From: Liolophura sinensis
Taxonomy: Eukaryota > Mollusca > Polyplacophora > Chitonida > Chitonidae
Assembly: GCF_032854445.1 (NCBI RefSeq)
Contig: NC_088301.1
Location: 56,184,512-56,248,511 of the forward strand
Direction: 5' to 3'
Length of the DNA stretch: 64,000 nt
This document shows, piece after piece, positions 1 to 13,400 of the stretch. The notes below the pieces were generated by a model that was given only the letters and a program-made list of their open reading frames with translations, had not been told where the DNA came from and searched no databases. How positions within the stretch are numbered: position 1 is the first letter of the stretch; each line of letters opens with the position of its first letter. The position numbers were made by a program, and so were the translations under genes.

Positions 1-2796
1 TCCGTATTCACTGTAAACTTGGAGCAAAATACAGTTTGTCTCTAAACGTTTCTGTTACAGCCCATATCAGAACTGAAAAACTTGCTGAATGCAAATGATA
101 GTTCCGTTCTGCAGATGACAGAGTTTTGGGGCCTTAGCCAATGACTGTCATTTTGTCATCTTGCTTCAGATAAAGAACTGCACCAAGACCATCTTTGAAT
201 GCGTCCGTGTACAAGAAGAAAGGCTCATCAAACTGCGGATAACCCATCACGAGAGGTTGAGTTAGGGAGTCAACCAAAGTGTTCATTCCGTCTTGATGGA
301 AGTTCGTCCGTAGGCTGACTCGAGGGAAACGGACTCGAGGACTTTGCTTTCTTTCCTTTAGGTTTTGAATGTCTGTCCCCATTACCAGGTTTGCAGCCTC
401 TCAACAGGCCGTACAGTGGTTTTGCCCGCTCTTGAGAAGTCTTGAATGTAACGTCTATAGTAACTTATCAGTCCAAGTAACTTACGCAACTCACCAAAAA
501 TCTTTGGCTTCTGATGTTTTAAAGCTATTACTGGGGCAACGTCACTGGAATCCATACTGTTTCCCTCTTCAGTGACGATTATTCCCAAGTAACGCACTTC
601 TCGAACATGTCACACTTGTCCGATCTTAGCTTGACACCATGGGAAGTCAGGCGTCTTAATACCTGACTCGCTCGACCCTCAACTTCAAAAGTCGTAGAAT
701 AGACCATAACATCATCCCATAATCCTTCGAGGGCATCTTCCACGAATCTCTGGAAACAAGCCAGAGCAATCGTAAGGCCAAACGGAACGCGATTTCACTG
801 ATACAGACCCATGGCGTAACAAACGCCGTCAAGTGTTTGTTGTCTTCATGCACGAACCCTTGATGGTAAGCTTTACCTTAGTCCAACAGAGAAAACCAAG
901 AGTTTCCTGAAAGAGTTATCAGTGTTTCTTCCACACGGGGAATAGGCTGACGACCAGGTATTGTCTTTTTGCTAAGCTGTCTACAGACAATGCATAACCT
1001 GCGTGAGCTATCGCGTTTCCTCACTCACACCACTGGTGATACATACGGGGATTTAGACTTAGTCACCCATTCCTTCCCCAACATGTCTGACAAATACGCT
1101 TTGACTTCCGCATACAACGTCGGAGGAAATGCTGAGAGTTTCTGCTGCACAGGAATGTTTTCAGTCAGCTTGATTTCCATATGTAGACCAGGAGCACATC
1201 CTACATCATCAGAATTTCTGGAGAATGCAGCACATTCATAAGGGAGCATATCACCAACAATATTCTGTTGCTCGAATTAAGATGGCCTATGTCCATTGGC
1301 GGATTCCGCTTACCGCTAGCATCACTGTTCAACTGAGCATCCACATTGTTCACAGACAGTTCCTGAAATTGAAGGTTTTCAGCACTTTTCACAAGATATA
1401 CTGCATTTCTGTAACTTACATGACCCATTAAGACTCTAGCAAGTAATACAGTTTCATGCTTACTGGAATTGTAGACAGGGACATTTATGTTGTGTTGTGA
1501 ACCATTCTGCAACATAACAATACTACTACAACATAATAATACTACTACAATATAACAATACTACTACAACATAACAATACTACTACAACATAACAATACT
1601 ACTACAACATAACAATACTACTATAATATAACAATACTACTACAATATAACAATACTACTACAACATAACAATACTACTACAACATAACAATACCACTAC
1701 AACATACTACTACAACATAACAATACTACTACAATATAACAATACTACTACAATATAACAATACTACTACAACATAACAATACTACTACAACACAACAAT
1801 ACTACTACAATATAACAATACTACTACAATATAACAATACTACTACAACATAACAATACCACTACAACATACTACTACAACATAACAATATTACTACAAT
1901 ATAACAATACTACTACAACATAACAATACTAAAACTAAGTACAAGATCATCACTACATCCACAATCTGTTCAAAAAGAATAGGCACATGACTAGTGACAG
2001 CATCAGACCTCATGCGACATTTCAAATTGCCACACCCATACTTGTTTACGACCAGTTTTAGAGGAAATACATTGCTCTCAACCTATTTAATACAATTGAC
2101 CAATTGATGCACTAATCTGGCCATCGCTGAATTTTGGAAATGTCTAAATTCTGGACTCACAGTACTTGAGATTACACTGTTATTTACAACTTCTTCTACA
2201 ACATTGAAACCAATTGCCAAATATCCACTGTTCACAAGAAAAGGTACGTATAAGGGTGAGACAGAGGAATGATTCCCTAGTATCAGTTGACTTTTTACCC
2301 ATCCAACAAATGGCACAACACTTCCATTTATAGCTCTGAGCTTTACACCTCCATCAACAATATCTTCAGTTGGTCCTTACTTCTATGTTACATTCCGGAT
2401 AATTACTTGTCAACCATGAAATACTAACCTGATTAACCGGGAACCTGTATCCCATAATGAACTGGTTGAAACACCATGTAACATGCAGTTAACAAGGTTT
2501 TTCTCTCCAAGAAGTTTAGTGATTTTCAAATTTGATAGAATTACATACATAAGACACACATTGAACATGTTCTGTGAAGATCTATGAAGATGTGGGGTTT
2601 TCAGTGGGAATGTCATGGCAGTGTGAGTATTGGTAACACAGTTCCAACAAGGGCGACAGGAACTAACCATATATGCTTGCCTGCATGCCTGACACCCTCT
2701 GTACCTCGGTTTTTCTTGTCCTCTCCCACGACTTCTGTTGGACAATGACTCCTTAATGCTGGCTATTTCTGCATAAATTCCAACATGTTGTTGCAC
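1..2796 (-). mobile_element. Degenerate Ty3/Gypsy LTR retrotransposon (gag end to RNase H), broken, running off the left edge
   Basis: Read on the minus strand, the pieces come in Ty3/Gypsy order. A Cys-rich zinc-finger-like segment lies near 2640-2710. An aspartic protease-like stretch with a D-T-G-S motif lies near 2430-2450. Reverse transcriptase segments run from about 1250 to 600, with W-D-D-V in the catalytic-loop position, followed by the thumb (382-597, G-L-x-S-Y-Y-R-R motif). The RNase H start (134-382, L-Y-T-D-A followed by G-L-G-A-V-L) continues to base 1. Frames change several times (for example near 1200-1250, 590-600 and 380), stops interrupt them, and a tandem array splits the protease/RT spacer. 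No LTR or integrase is visible; integrase would lie beyond base 1. Inactive relic. Family assignment is firm; the exact clade is not. Confidence 0.82.
1510..1930. repeat. Tandem array, ~19-bp unit (ATAACAATACTACTACAAC)
   Basis: About 20 copies of a 19-bp A/C/T-only unit, with occasional AATAAT and ACCACT variants and two shortened units (around 1705 and 1865). It sits inside the Gypsy relic, between segments that both read as retroelement protein on the minus strand. It therefore arose within, or inserted into, the element after it landed. Confidence 0.93.
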
Positions 2797-2810
2797 CTGT
2801 TGCAGCTATC

Positions 2811-3747
2811 GTGAATCCAAATGTCTGCTGTGTATTAGATGTTCCATTGCACCAATGTAAAAGACCCAGGCTGAGCCCAGATGTCAGGATTCACGATTTA
2901 TTGACCTGAAGAGGAACAATACGGAACTATAGTTGGCTACAGCATGGTGATCAGCAGAGCGATCGTCAGTGCGCCGTCCCATAATACACTAACACTCTTG
3001 TACCCTTACTACCAGGCTATGACAACATAATAACAAGAAATTTCCACCATAATGATAGCTTAAAGGACCAATAAAATGGTTTATGTCGCACATGTACAAT
3101 TGCCCCACATTACTTTCAATAAAACAACGCAATTTCTCGTTCTGGAACAAAATTCATGTATACAAATTTTAAAATTCTTCATTGTATGTGCATATAAATA
3201 TTTCAAAGCATTATACCATTCAGTATTAAAATCAGGCCTTTAAAATTAAGGAGGATTAACCAATTACACATCGTCACGGTAAAGAGCACATTGTCGATAT
3301 ATATATACTAATTTTAATTTGGGTTTACGTGCAAGTACAAACTGTGCACGTGCGGGAGTCGTGTTCGTACAAGTTTCTTCATAAGACTGTAACAATTGAG
3401 TAATTAAATGTAAGTTTTTAAACAAATTCGATTATATTCAGACAGGTATAGGCCTGCGTGTATGAATTTACGTCCTTCCTCTGTATAGGCTGAGGAAATA
3501 AACAATATATATATTATGCATGCGCTCCTGTCACATAAATGTGTCTTTATTTGAACGAATGTAGATTTTGCCTCCATATTCCGCTCTAGAACGATCATTT
3601 CACGCTGATATCAACTGAAGTAAGTCACTTCTTTTATCCTTATATGTGTCTTATATAGGCCTACAAACTGCATGTAGCAAGTTAATGGGTGTGTGCCTAT
3701 TTCTGGTGCATGCATTATAATGGTACTCGGGGTATATATACGTATAA
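2811..3747. other. Non-coding spacer between Gypsy relic and MDM1 upstream repeats
   Basis: AT-rich sequence with no ORF that resembles a known protein. I see no repeat copy or RNA gene here. Confidence 0.5.
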
Positions 3748-3751
3748 TAAG

Positions 3752-4011
3752 TTGTAACTTCCTCGCTTGGTGTTCAGCATTAAGGGGACAGTGCAATGAC
3801 TGCTTGACCCGTATCAGTATAATGGCTCGGGCGGGGTCGCTTACTTGCCTTCGGTAAGCCATCTCAGTTAAGCAGCACTAGATTAAAGAGCGATGGAAAT
3901 CTGTCTTGTAACAAGGAGGCACATTACGTGCATTCTAAGGACTCCTTCGTCGTCATATGACTGAAAAATTGTTAAGCACGACGTTAAACCTCAAGCACTC
4001 ACTCACTCTAA
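3752..4011 (+). mobile_element. SINE family B, 5'-truncated copy
   Basis: The body matches the fuller copy at 8042-8382: 'TTGGTGTTCAGCAT..AGGGGA', 'TATAATGGCTCG', the CGTCATATGACTGAAAAATTG block and the final CACTCACTCACTC. The tRNA-like head is missing. It ends about 420 bp before the MDM1 start codon. Confidence 0.85.
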
Positions 4012-4259
4012 TACAACTGTAAATACGTCTCCTATTTACCATCGATCCGCCACGCCCACTTTTTTTAGCCCCTTTCCAGAACACACATGCTCCAGTATGG
4101 TTCTCAAATATTCATGAAATATTCTAGACAAGGTTACTTTCATTCAAGTTCATGTCAAATGTTTCGGCATTTAATCTCATAAATGTATATCCTGCTCATT
4201 GACTAATTATTGATTGCGGGCACCTGTCGATAACCCTACGTACAGTAGTGGAGAGTTAG

Positions 4260-4429
4260 TCGTTGATTGCGCATGCGTTGTCGCGGACGACGCTGAAAAC
4301 AAGCAAGAGTGGCAACTGTGCTTGTGGTCACTGTTTTGCATCTCCGCGCAAAAATATTTAGCCATTTAGGCTTACTAGAAAAGCGGAAAATTGCAAAGGA
4401 GAACCAGCTTTCTGCTTGATATCTTCCAA
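4260..4429 (+). promoter_or_regulatory. Probable MDM1 core promoter/5'UTR with NRF1-like and E2F-like sites
   Basis: This GC-richer stretch lies just upstream of the MDM1 ATG. TGCGCATGCG at 4268-4277 fits the NRF1 palindrome, and CCGCGCAAA at 4344-4352 is the reverse complement of a TTTGCGCGG E2F-type site. Both factors are conserved in animals. The motif matches are seen directly; their use as promoter elements is inferred from position. Confidence 0.5.
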
Positions 4430-7400
4430 ATGCCAATCAGGTTTAAGGTACGTTTATCCTCATGTAGTGGTCAATATTAAGTATAATACTCTTCGTTTTT
4501 GAATCATTTTTAACAACAACAACGCTGATTTTGAAAGTGGACTAATTTGCTGTGAGATTTTGTTTCAGAAGGATGCACTGAGTACAAAACTATTTATAAA
4601 ATAAAGTTAGTCTATCCAGTGTGTATAAGGTCTGGATGGTATGGTAAAGTATGCACCATTGTTGGTGGATTGTCTGCAGCAGGTTTGTTTTTCAAATAGT
4701 AACATGCCTGAACGAGGCAAACTAAATGCCCGGGCCAAGGGGGATAACTGTGGTCTTTCTACCATTTGCGATCTCATCATGTAGCATCATCGGTGAGGGC
4801 TGTGCATTGTTTTTGCTTTTGCTTTTTGTTCAGGAAGCCCTAGAGGAAGGAATTATTGTGTGTTTGTTTGTTGTTGTTTTTTTTTAGTACAAGCAATCTA
4901 ATGACTCATTCGGCATCATATGACTGAAAAATTGTGAAGTATGGTGTTAAACCTCAAGCATTCACTCACTCGGGAATGAAAATTTGTCCATTGACTGTTT
5001 CAGCTAAATGACCAATAATTTCGTCCTTAACTAACTTGATCATTTTCCCTTATTCGGATAGCTCTGTTAATTTTAAAAAGATGCTTTCATATTTGCTTGG
5101 AAGGTAGGATGACATCCTGCTGGAAAAAATAAGTTTCAGCACAAAAAATAATATTTTGTGACATTTATTTGCCTGTAAAAATCCACTTTGGTGGGTAAAG
5201 TTTTAGGTCATTTGAGGATCGGGGTGAATCAGTCATTATTTTCCAGTGTAAGACTATGATGATAAACAAACATGGAAAAATTTTTTGTAGTGTTGACTGT
5301 ACAAAGCAATACATTTTATCAAATCAGTTAAAACTGCAAAAGTTGCCACAGATATCTGACATCAACATTAAACAGTGAATCTCTCTGAAATTAGCCAATC
5401 CAACCAACCAGTGTAGTTTTGTCTCTACATTGTGCATAAATAAAGTTGCTTTTCCATGCGCAAAAAAAGTTGAGGAATTATGGTATTTCTTTCCATTTCA
5501 TAGCCAATTTTGTATTGCAGTATAGACTAAAGATTATAGATAATCAGTGATACAACATTGTGTTTGTGCTTTCCCTAACATGGCGCTTATCCTGATTAAA
5601 TTTTAATGAATTCTAGGCACAAGAGGAAAAAATGACTGTAGCATATTAGGTCTGTTTCCACCACTTGCCCGAAATGACTATAGTTATATTACTCGTTACC
5701 TTTTATAAGAATAGTAGTATTGCACATTATGATATTATTACAAGCATTTCATTTATGTATATTTTAAGCATATTACAGTGGGAATTGACTTGTATTTCAG
5801 GGACTGTCTGACTATAAGGCCAACTATGTTTGGGTAGATCCAAATGAGTACAAGTTGTGCCATCCCAGTGCCACTGCAGGGCTGTCTTCCTTTGACCTAG
5901 GTATTCTTTTTCAGTTTGTATGCCTAATGGCCTGCACCTGTATGACAGTGCATGTTTCTTCCATGCATGCTTTGGTTCTGGGACTGCCTGGTTGAGCATT
6001 GTGGTAATCTCTGCATTTTCTCGACAGGTTCTGTGGTCAGAAATCTTTATGAAGAGAATATAAAAAGAAACATTATTTTTGAGTTGAATTACAGTGAATT
6101 TTCTTCACTAACATAAATAATGTTTATTTAGTAGAAATATGTGTACTGGAAGTAAATATACATTAATTAGATCCAACTAATGTTTGTGTAGTATGTTGAA
6201 CTGGGATACTCTTGAATTGTATCTTCTCTGTAAACGTTGGAATAATGAGTACTTCCGATGGAGTTTGATGTGTCCAATAACCTCTTACAAATAAAATATT
6301 TGAAGTAAGATTATGAAAAAAATTATGTTTTTAGATTTGCTTATCTTCTTTGCTCTTTCCCTCAGGTACATAAACCACTTTATCCTTGTTTACTTATTAC
6401 ATTGTTTGTGTAGTGTTTTCGAAAAAATTTATTTAGACTATCGTAGTAACTAAAATAAAAAGTGTTACTCTGTACTCTTTAGGAAATGAGTTAGACCTAT
6501 AATTTGATAATTTTATGCTTTGCATTAGTTTGCATGTTTAATTTAAGATAAAAAAATAAACATTGCAGTACAATATTTGAGAACACAATTTTTAATGGTT
6601 ATATACACATGTAATATGTTCATGTAAACTCTGCAATATAGGGGAAATATTATAGCAAACTCACAATAGATGAATGCTTGAAAGATTTGATGTATGCAAC
6701 TATGAAAATTGCTTTCTTGAGCATTTTCTTCCCTTCTGCAGATCATAATAAAGAGAAAAAGTATAATCAGTAAATAAGACAAACTACATGCAGTTGTGTT
6801 GGGTTACATTTGTGTCTCAGTTATATGATATTTAGAACCATTCAAAGTAAACCACTAAACAGTTGCTGTCCTTTTGTTTGTGCTACTCTACAATAATTAA
6901 CATGTATTTTTCAGTTAAGCAATTTTAAGAAAAGGCCAAAAAAAAAAAATAATAATAATAAAAAAAACATTTTGTACTGTAGAAATGTGCTTGTATTGCC
7001 ATATATTATCTGGATGCTTGTTAATACTTCACACAGTGCCATGTTTGGTTCTTTACAGGTACAGTCAGAATATAACCGTAACTTTAAACCAGTTAAGTCC
7101 CATAACTCTGCTGCTTTTGATCCTTCAATGGAGCAGAAAGCAGGATCGACTGGCATTAAGCTGGGCAGCCCAAGCCATCCAACCTGTAAGTGCATGGTAG
7201 GGTGTTCCTGTTTTCCTTTCTGCTGCATGTTTATGGCTTGGAGCTTTCTGCATCAATACTGTGCCTGTTAACATTGACAAGTGCTTGAAAACTACACATC
7301 CTATACTTATTGTTCCTACCGTTTATGTTGTTAAATCACTAGGTTACACAAAGGTTTAAAAACTCTGGCTATGGTAGCAATAATTGTTGTTGTGTGCTTT

Positions 7401-10400
7401 TTGCATGAAGTTCACTGAAGATCACTTCCCTTCCACACCAGTCTGATATATATAACTCATGGAAGAGCTCAACAGTACCTTGAAACTCTCCACAGGTCAG
7501 TGATTTGCCCCTGACACCCCTGTTTCCTCCTTTTCACAGCATCATGCACCAATAAAGTAAATAAAATTTCTTTTGAAAATTTTATGTGTAAAAGTTTGAT
7601 TTTGGGTCAGAAATTAAATGTTAAGTTTAGGGCTGCAAAAGGTTAGCAGTTCAAAAAATTCCTGTACTTGAATTGATGCAATACATGCAGATTACTCAAA
7701 GAAACTGTGTATTTTGTGATAGCATGGATACACAAATATTGTACTTAACAAACATGGAGGCGTGGAAAAACTTTTGCACCTATGCCTATACATGTTTTAT
7801 TAAAATTTGCTGACATCTCTTTGTACATGTAGTTTGTAAATATTTTTTGGAAATCATCATATCTTTGATAAGTATATATCATTGTATGTAAATGTTGATT
7901 CTTGACAAAAGTTAGTAGAATGTATTGGGTATTAGGTGTAAAAATAAAGTGTTGGCTAGAGTCAAAAGTATTGATATCAAGAATTAAACTTCAGTGGATT
8001 GCTGTCCAATTTTCAGTAAACATTCAGTGAATTTTTATACCGGCCCCAGTAGCACAGTTGGTAGAGTATCCACTTCAGGAGCGGTAGATCCAGGGTCGAG
8101 TCATGCCTAAGACCTTAAAACGGGAAATTGTAACTTCCCAGCTTGGCGTTCAGCATGAAGGGGATAGTGCAATGACTGGTTGATTCATATCATTATAATG
8201 GCTCGAGCAGGGCAGTTTACTTGCCTTCAGTAAGGGGCCTCAGTGAAGCAGCACTAGATAACTAGCAGTGGATAACAGCACTAGATAACTAGCAGTGGAA
8301 ATCCGTCCTGCAACAAGGATTCCTACGTCATATGACTGAAAAATTGTTAAGTATGATGATAAACCCCAAGCACTCACTCACTGAGTTATTACACATATAG
8401 GCTGAATTTAGGATCTTCATTTTTTGTGGTCAGTACAAGTAATACGTGTACCATAAGTTTATGTGCCTAGATTTTCAATCTCTGATGTAATGCACTTATC
8501 CTTAGCTTTGGTTTACTCCATATGTTGAACTGTTTACAGTTGGAGATTGTGAACCAGCTCTCCAGAGGAAAAAAAGAGTGGCTGCTCCAGTAACCTCCCT
8601 TAGTTCGGAATTCTTTGATGGGTCCAGTCCCACGCCTGCAGATGAGTACATACTGCTGGGGAATAATGAGAAGTTCTCTGAAAACATAAAGTACAGAAAC
8701 AGGAACTCCAATAACCTGAAAAACGTGGGGGCCTTCAACTTCAGAGATGCCTCTCCTCCAAAGATACAAAAGGTACATGCACTAGAACATTGGAACCCTC
8801 AATAGTTTTCGGTGAGAGCTGGCTATGTGTATACTGTATGTATTTAGTGGAAACTAATGTCAGTGGAGTAGATGATGACTGCACGGAAATCGCTATATCA
8901 GCAATCCGAATGATTACAGGGAAATCACTAGACTACGTACTTGTACCGTTGAAGATTTCATGTGTCAGAGGTGTCAAAAATTTACTGCAAATACAATCCC
9001 TGTACATGTAAGAAGTATAAAGTTGATGGCCATGTTGGAGGTGTAAAATTTAAATATCACTACATGGGAACTATCATGTATAAGATATGTAATAATGAAG
9101 ATTGTAATGTAGTGCAGCTGTTTTAGTTTGTGGAACTGGACAAGTATAAAGAAAGCCAAGTTGAGAGAAGTAACAAAATTCACATTATACTCCACTTTCT
9201 ATTCTATGTAATATGTGTATCCATAACACTTCTGATTTGACTAAATTTGCATGATGTGGGACATGACTGAGTTTTAAGTTTTGAGAAGATAGTGGTGTTC
9301 ATTTGTGACAGTAGGGATAAGTTTTCTTCATTTCAAATGGCAAATGTCAACTTAGAAGAATTATCTGTCAGTATTTCATCATATGTTAATTTTATCATAA
9401 AGCTACTCTGAAAAAAAAGGACTGCTGATATACTCTGTGAATCAAAGTCCCATGTTATTGTGCTATCCTCTTGATAAGATGTTTTCTGTAAATTGTTCAT
9501 ATCTTGAAAACTAGTCAGAAAATCATTACACTCATGTTACATTGAGTATGTGAGATGAAGGGTGCATATTTTTGATCTGTCAAATTCCATTCAGTTATTC
9601 AGCTATGTTGTTGGTCGGTGTGTGGAGCATGGTCTTCATAATTTGCCGATTTTTTGGAAAGTAGAGAAGAGTCATGAAAATCACAGATTACATCGAGCCT
9701 GTGACATGCTTGTGTTTGGTTCACATTCCTATCAAATTTGTATTTGTAAATCTGTACATTTTACAATTGGTTTGTGTCGGCAAACTGTTGGAATAATCAC
9801 AAACTTTACAGTTCACAATAACAGTAACTCTCTTTCAAGCTACACATGTTTGAGTACTTGAAATGTTGGTAATCTGAAATGATGTGTGTTGTTTAGATGA
9901 AGATGAACACAGAACCTGTCGCTCCATCATCAGATGTGAAGATGAAGGAAGGATCTAAAAGAAAATCTGAGACTGTGACAAAGGTATGCATAGCATTAAT
10001 CACATACATGTTCCTATCAGTTTACAGGCTTACATGGAAAATGTGAGAGGAAGCTACAGTGTGTATATAACAATAATATTTTTATCTAGAAAAGTGTTAT
10101 TGAAGCACCCACCTGTTGAAAACACAGTTTTTAAGAGATGAGCAGAAAATTTCTTTTTGCCAAGTTTTGTTTGGCAAGACCGTGAAAATAAAATTAACCT
10201 TGTTCAAGATGAGGGAAGTCTTTATCCACATATATAAATGTACCAGCATAGATCAAGGCATAGATGTTTATTTATAACTGCATGATTTGCTAAGGTGGTG
10301 AGGAATGAAAATTAAATTTTTTTAATGACACCTTGCAGTATTCTTTCTTATAAAGCAAACAGAGAAACTGAAAGTGGACATTTTTTAAATATAATAGCAC

Positions 10401-13400
10401 ACACATGTAATTGATTTTTTATCATCCTTCATTTCATTTTGAATATGTGGTTTGATGTACTGCAGACCCCAATTGAAGTCTCCAGAAATCATATGGGAGC
10501 TAACATTGATGAATTTGTACAGAACGAAGAATTGAATCCGTCAAATATGACCTTTTCTTCAGTGTCGTCTGTAAGCCTGTTTGGTTAATAAGTTCTTTGC
10601 AGAATATATTGTGATTTGAGATTTTATTGTCAAAATGTTTCATTTGTTTTGTTGGATTGTGCATGTATGTTTAATTTTGTTTTTTCTGCAGTACAAAGGC
10701 TTATATCATTATATTATCATTATGCTTCTCCTTTTTTACTATCTTTCAGAATATTCCCATTTCAGTATCGTAAAAGAAAAGACAACACTAGACCAAATGT
10801 ATATATGCATCGAGAAAAAGCAAAACTTTTTAATTTTATAGTGTTGCACAATTCAGACATCTTAGTTCAGAGTCAGCGAAATCAAGTACATTGAGACAAT
10901 CAAAAGTGTCGCATTGTTATCACCATATTGACGCATCTGATTCCACTTAAGGCACCCAAACCATATTTTGCAATTTAACCATATATGCATGGAGTACATA
11001 TGCATCACATGACCGTGTAAGAATTTCTCATTAGAAATTAATATATAGTTACCTAGAAAGTCAGAAATGATGGTCTCTCACCATTGACGTCTATTTTCAC
11101 CGCCCCCCCCCCCCCTTCTCGGTTTATATTATTTATTGTGTTTCGTTTAACTATTTTTTTGATTATCCCGAAAATATCTTTAAGGTAGCTGTCACCAAAC
11201 CCTTGATGGTTATCATTCCATCATTTGATAGAGATAGATAGCATTTAATTGTCAACTTATTCATCATTCACACAGAAATCCATCAGGAATAAGTAGCTCC
11301 TTTCATTCTACATGTATCTGATAAATATTATTGTGTATTTTCTTTGTGCACATCTGCTGTAATTAATGCTCGTTATAGAATTTCTGTGACATCCACTATG
11401 CATTACTGGTTCATTTTCTTTTTCTGTCCTCCTTAAAGGTAAAAAAGACCAAAGATCAAGCTCCTGTGGTGGACACAAGTAAATTTAAGACACCATTGAA
11501 AAGACCCACTAATCCCAGTAAGCGAAAAGTACAGATTGGTGAGAAGGCACCTACAGATACACAGGATAAGCCAGGACAAGACGTGAGTATGACATGCTGC
11601 AAAAGAAAGTCTTACAGTTACATTTCAATTCACCTAAGTAGTCAAATTTTGACTTAAAATTTAGGAGGGCATGTAAGTGATATTGAAAAAAAAAATATTA
11701 TGTGTAACATTAGAACATTTGCTGAAAGGTTACAGTTTATAAACAATATGTATTGTTTTTATTTATAAAAGTACAAAATCCCGCCTCGTCCTGCTGGGCC
11801 CCCTAGACTGTCTGAGTACCAGAGGGAGTTTGAGTGGAAGAAACTGACAAGACCATCCCCTCTGCTGAATGCTGATAAGGTACAGAGGATTTACATTAAC
11901 CTTGTGTGTGTAATAATGCAAGTCAAAGGGTAGATGCCTGATGAATCATGCACACCAAGGCTCATGATTCTTGAGGTATCATACTTTGTATTACCTGTAT
12001 GAAGAAGAATATGGGAAAACTGAAACATGGGAAGAGTTGAATTGTGTAATTTCATATAATGCAATCAATTTCCAAGAGGCCAAGAATTAATTTTGGTTGT
12101 TTAATATTTCAGACACGAACCAACAATAGAACAGTCCCTGTGATAGACACTCCAGCTGTCAGGCCAGCTCCAGAGAAACCTGCACAAGCACCTGCTGAGC
12201 CCATCAAGCCCAGAGAGGGCCAAGAGAAACCTGACAAACAGCCAGAACAGACAAAGGTGCAAAAAGCCAGACCTGTGTCAGAGGTGTGAATTTAACTCTC
12301 AAAACAGTTTTATGATGTTTACATGAAAAATTAATGTACATGTGGTATAAGGTTTGTCATGCTGTTTTTGTGTTTCCTTTTATAGTAACAATATTTATTT
12401 ATTTATTTATTTATTTCATTGGTGTTTTACGCCGTACTCTATATTTCACTTATACGACGGCGGCCAGCATTATGGTGGGTGGAAACCCGGCACAGCCCGG
12501 GGGAAACCCACGACCATCCGCAGGTTGCTGACAGTCCTTCCCACTTACGGCCGGAGAAGAAGCCAGCATAAGCTGGACTTGAACTCACAGCGATTGCATT
12601 GGTGAAAGGCTCCTGAGTCATTACGCTGCGCTAGCGCGCTAACCGACTGAGCCACGGAGGCCCCTATAGTAACAATATAATAGATATCCATTAACATGGT
12701 GGAATCCAGTAGCCCCTAAGTAGAAAGGAAACATGTTCATGTCCAGTCCCTGCTGATTCAGTCACATGTAACTGTATGTCGAGAAGTTTGTCAAGGTTTT
12801 TGATTATATGATGGTATCTTCCAAACTTCATACTTTATTGTAGGATGTATTCCAACTCTTGATATTAGTTTGTTTCCTTCTTGAATGTAACCACTCTGTA
12901 GACATTAGGTGTGTTAAATCATAAAATAACATCACACATATATGACAGTATTATTTTATTGGGGATTTACACTTCTGGGGTATCCATATATAGTACTGCT
13001 TTACTGAACCATCATGTTGATGAAACCAGATAAGCATCCCATGCATGTACAGTATATAGGCTGAGCTTGAAAACCATTTTACCCACCTTTCAAGGTCAGA
13101 TTGATTTATAGAGCAAGAGAATTCCAGCAGTAGAGAGAAAAAGTAGATTGTCCTGTTCAACAGCTTTGTTTCATCTGATCCTGACAAGTCAAATTTGAGA
13201 TTGCAAGAGATGAAATAAAAAAAGGAGATATTTTTTTTCTGTTTAACTGAAAATGGTAGGAAAATAAGAAATATATAAATGTTAATTGTAAGGCTTTTTC
13301 AAGTGATTTGGACATATCTTTTCAGCCTAATTATGGCCTGAAGTACAAAGCAGGTGTGGCCCCACCTCGCCCTAAGGTTCCTCTAAGGCTAACAGAGTAC

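Noticed and set aside
5801-5994. Reading the MDM1 33-nt exon on past its donor to a stop near 5994
   Set aside because: The extension has no similarity to MDM1, and another possible donor near 5900 would break the phase with exon 3.
9562-9861. 99-codon plus-strand frame in MDM1 intron 4
   Set aside because: No similarity or splice signals; the flanking exons join in phase without it.
12600-12664. Apparent tRNA gene on the minus strand (box A and box B present)
   Set aside because: It is the tRNA-derived head of a SINE; the sequence continues into the SINE body, does not fold as a complete tRNA and is flanked by a target-site duplication.
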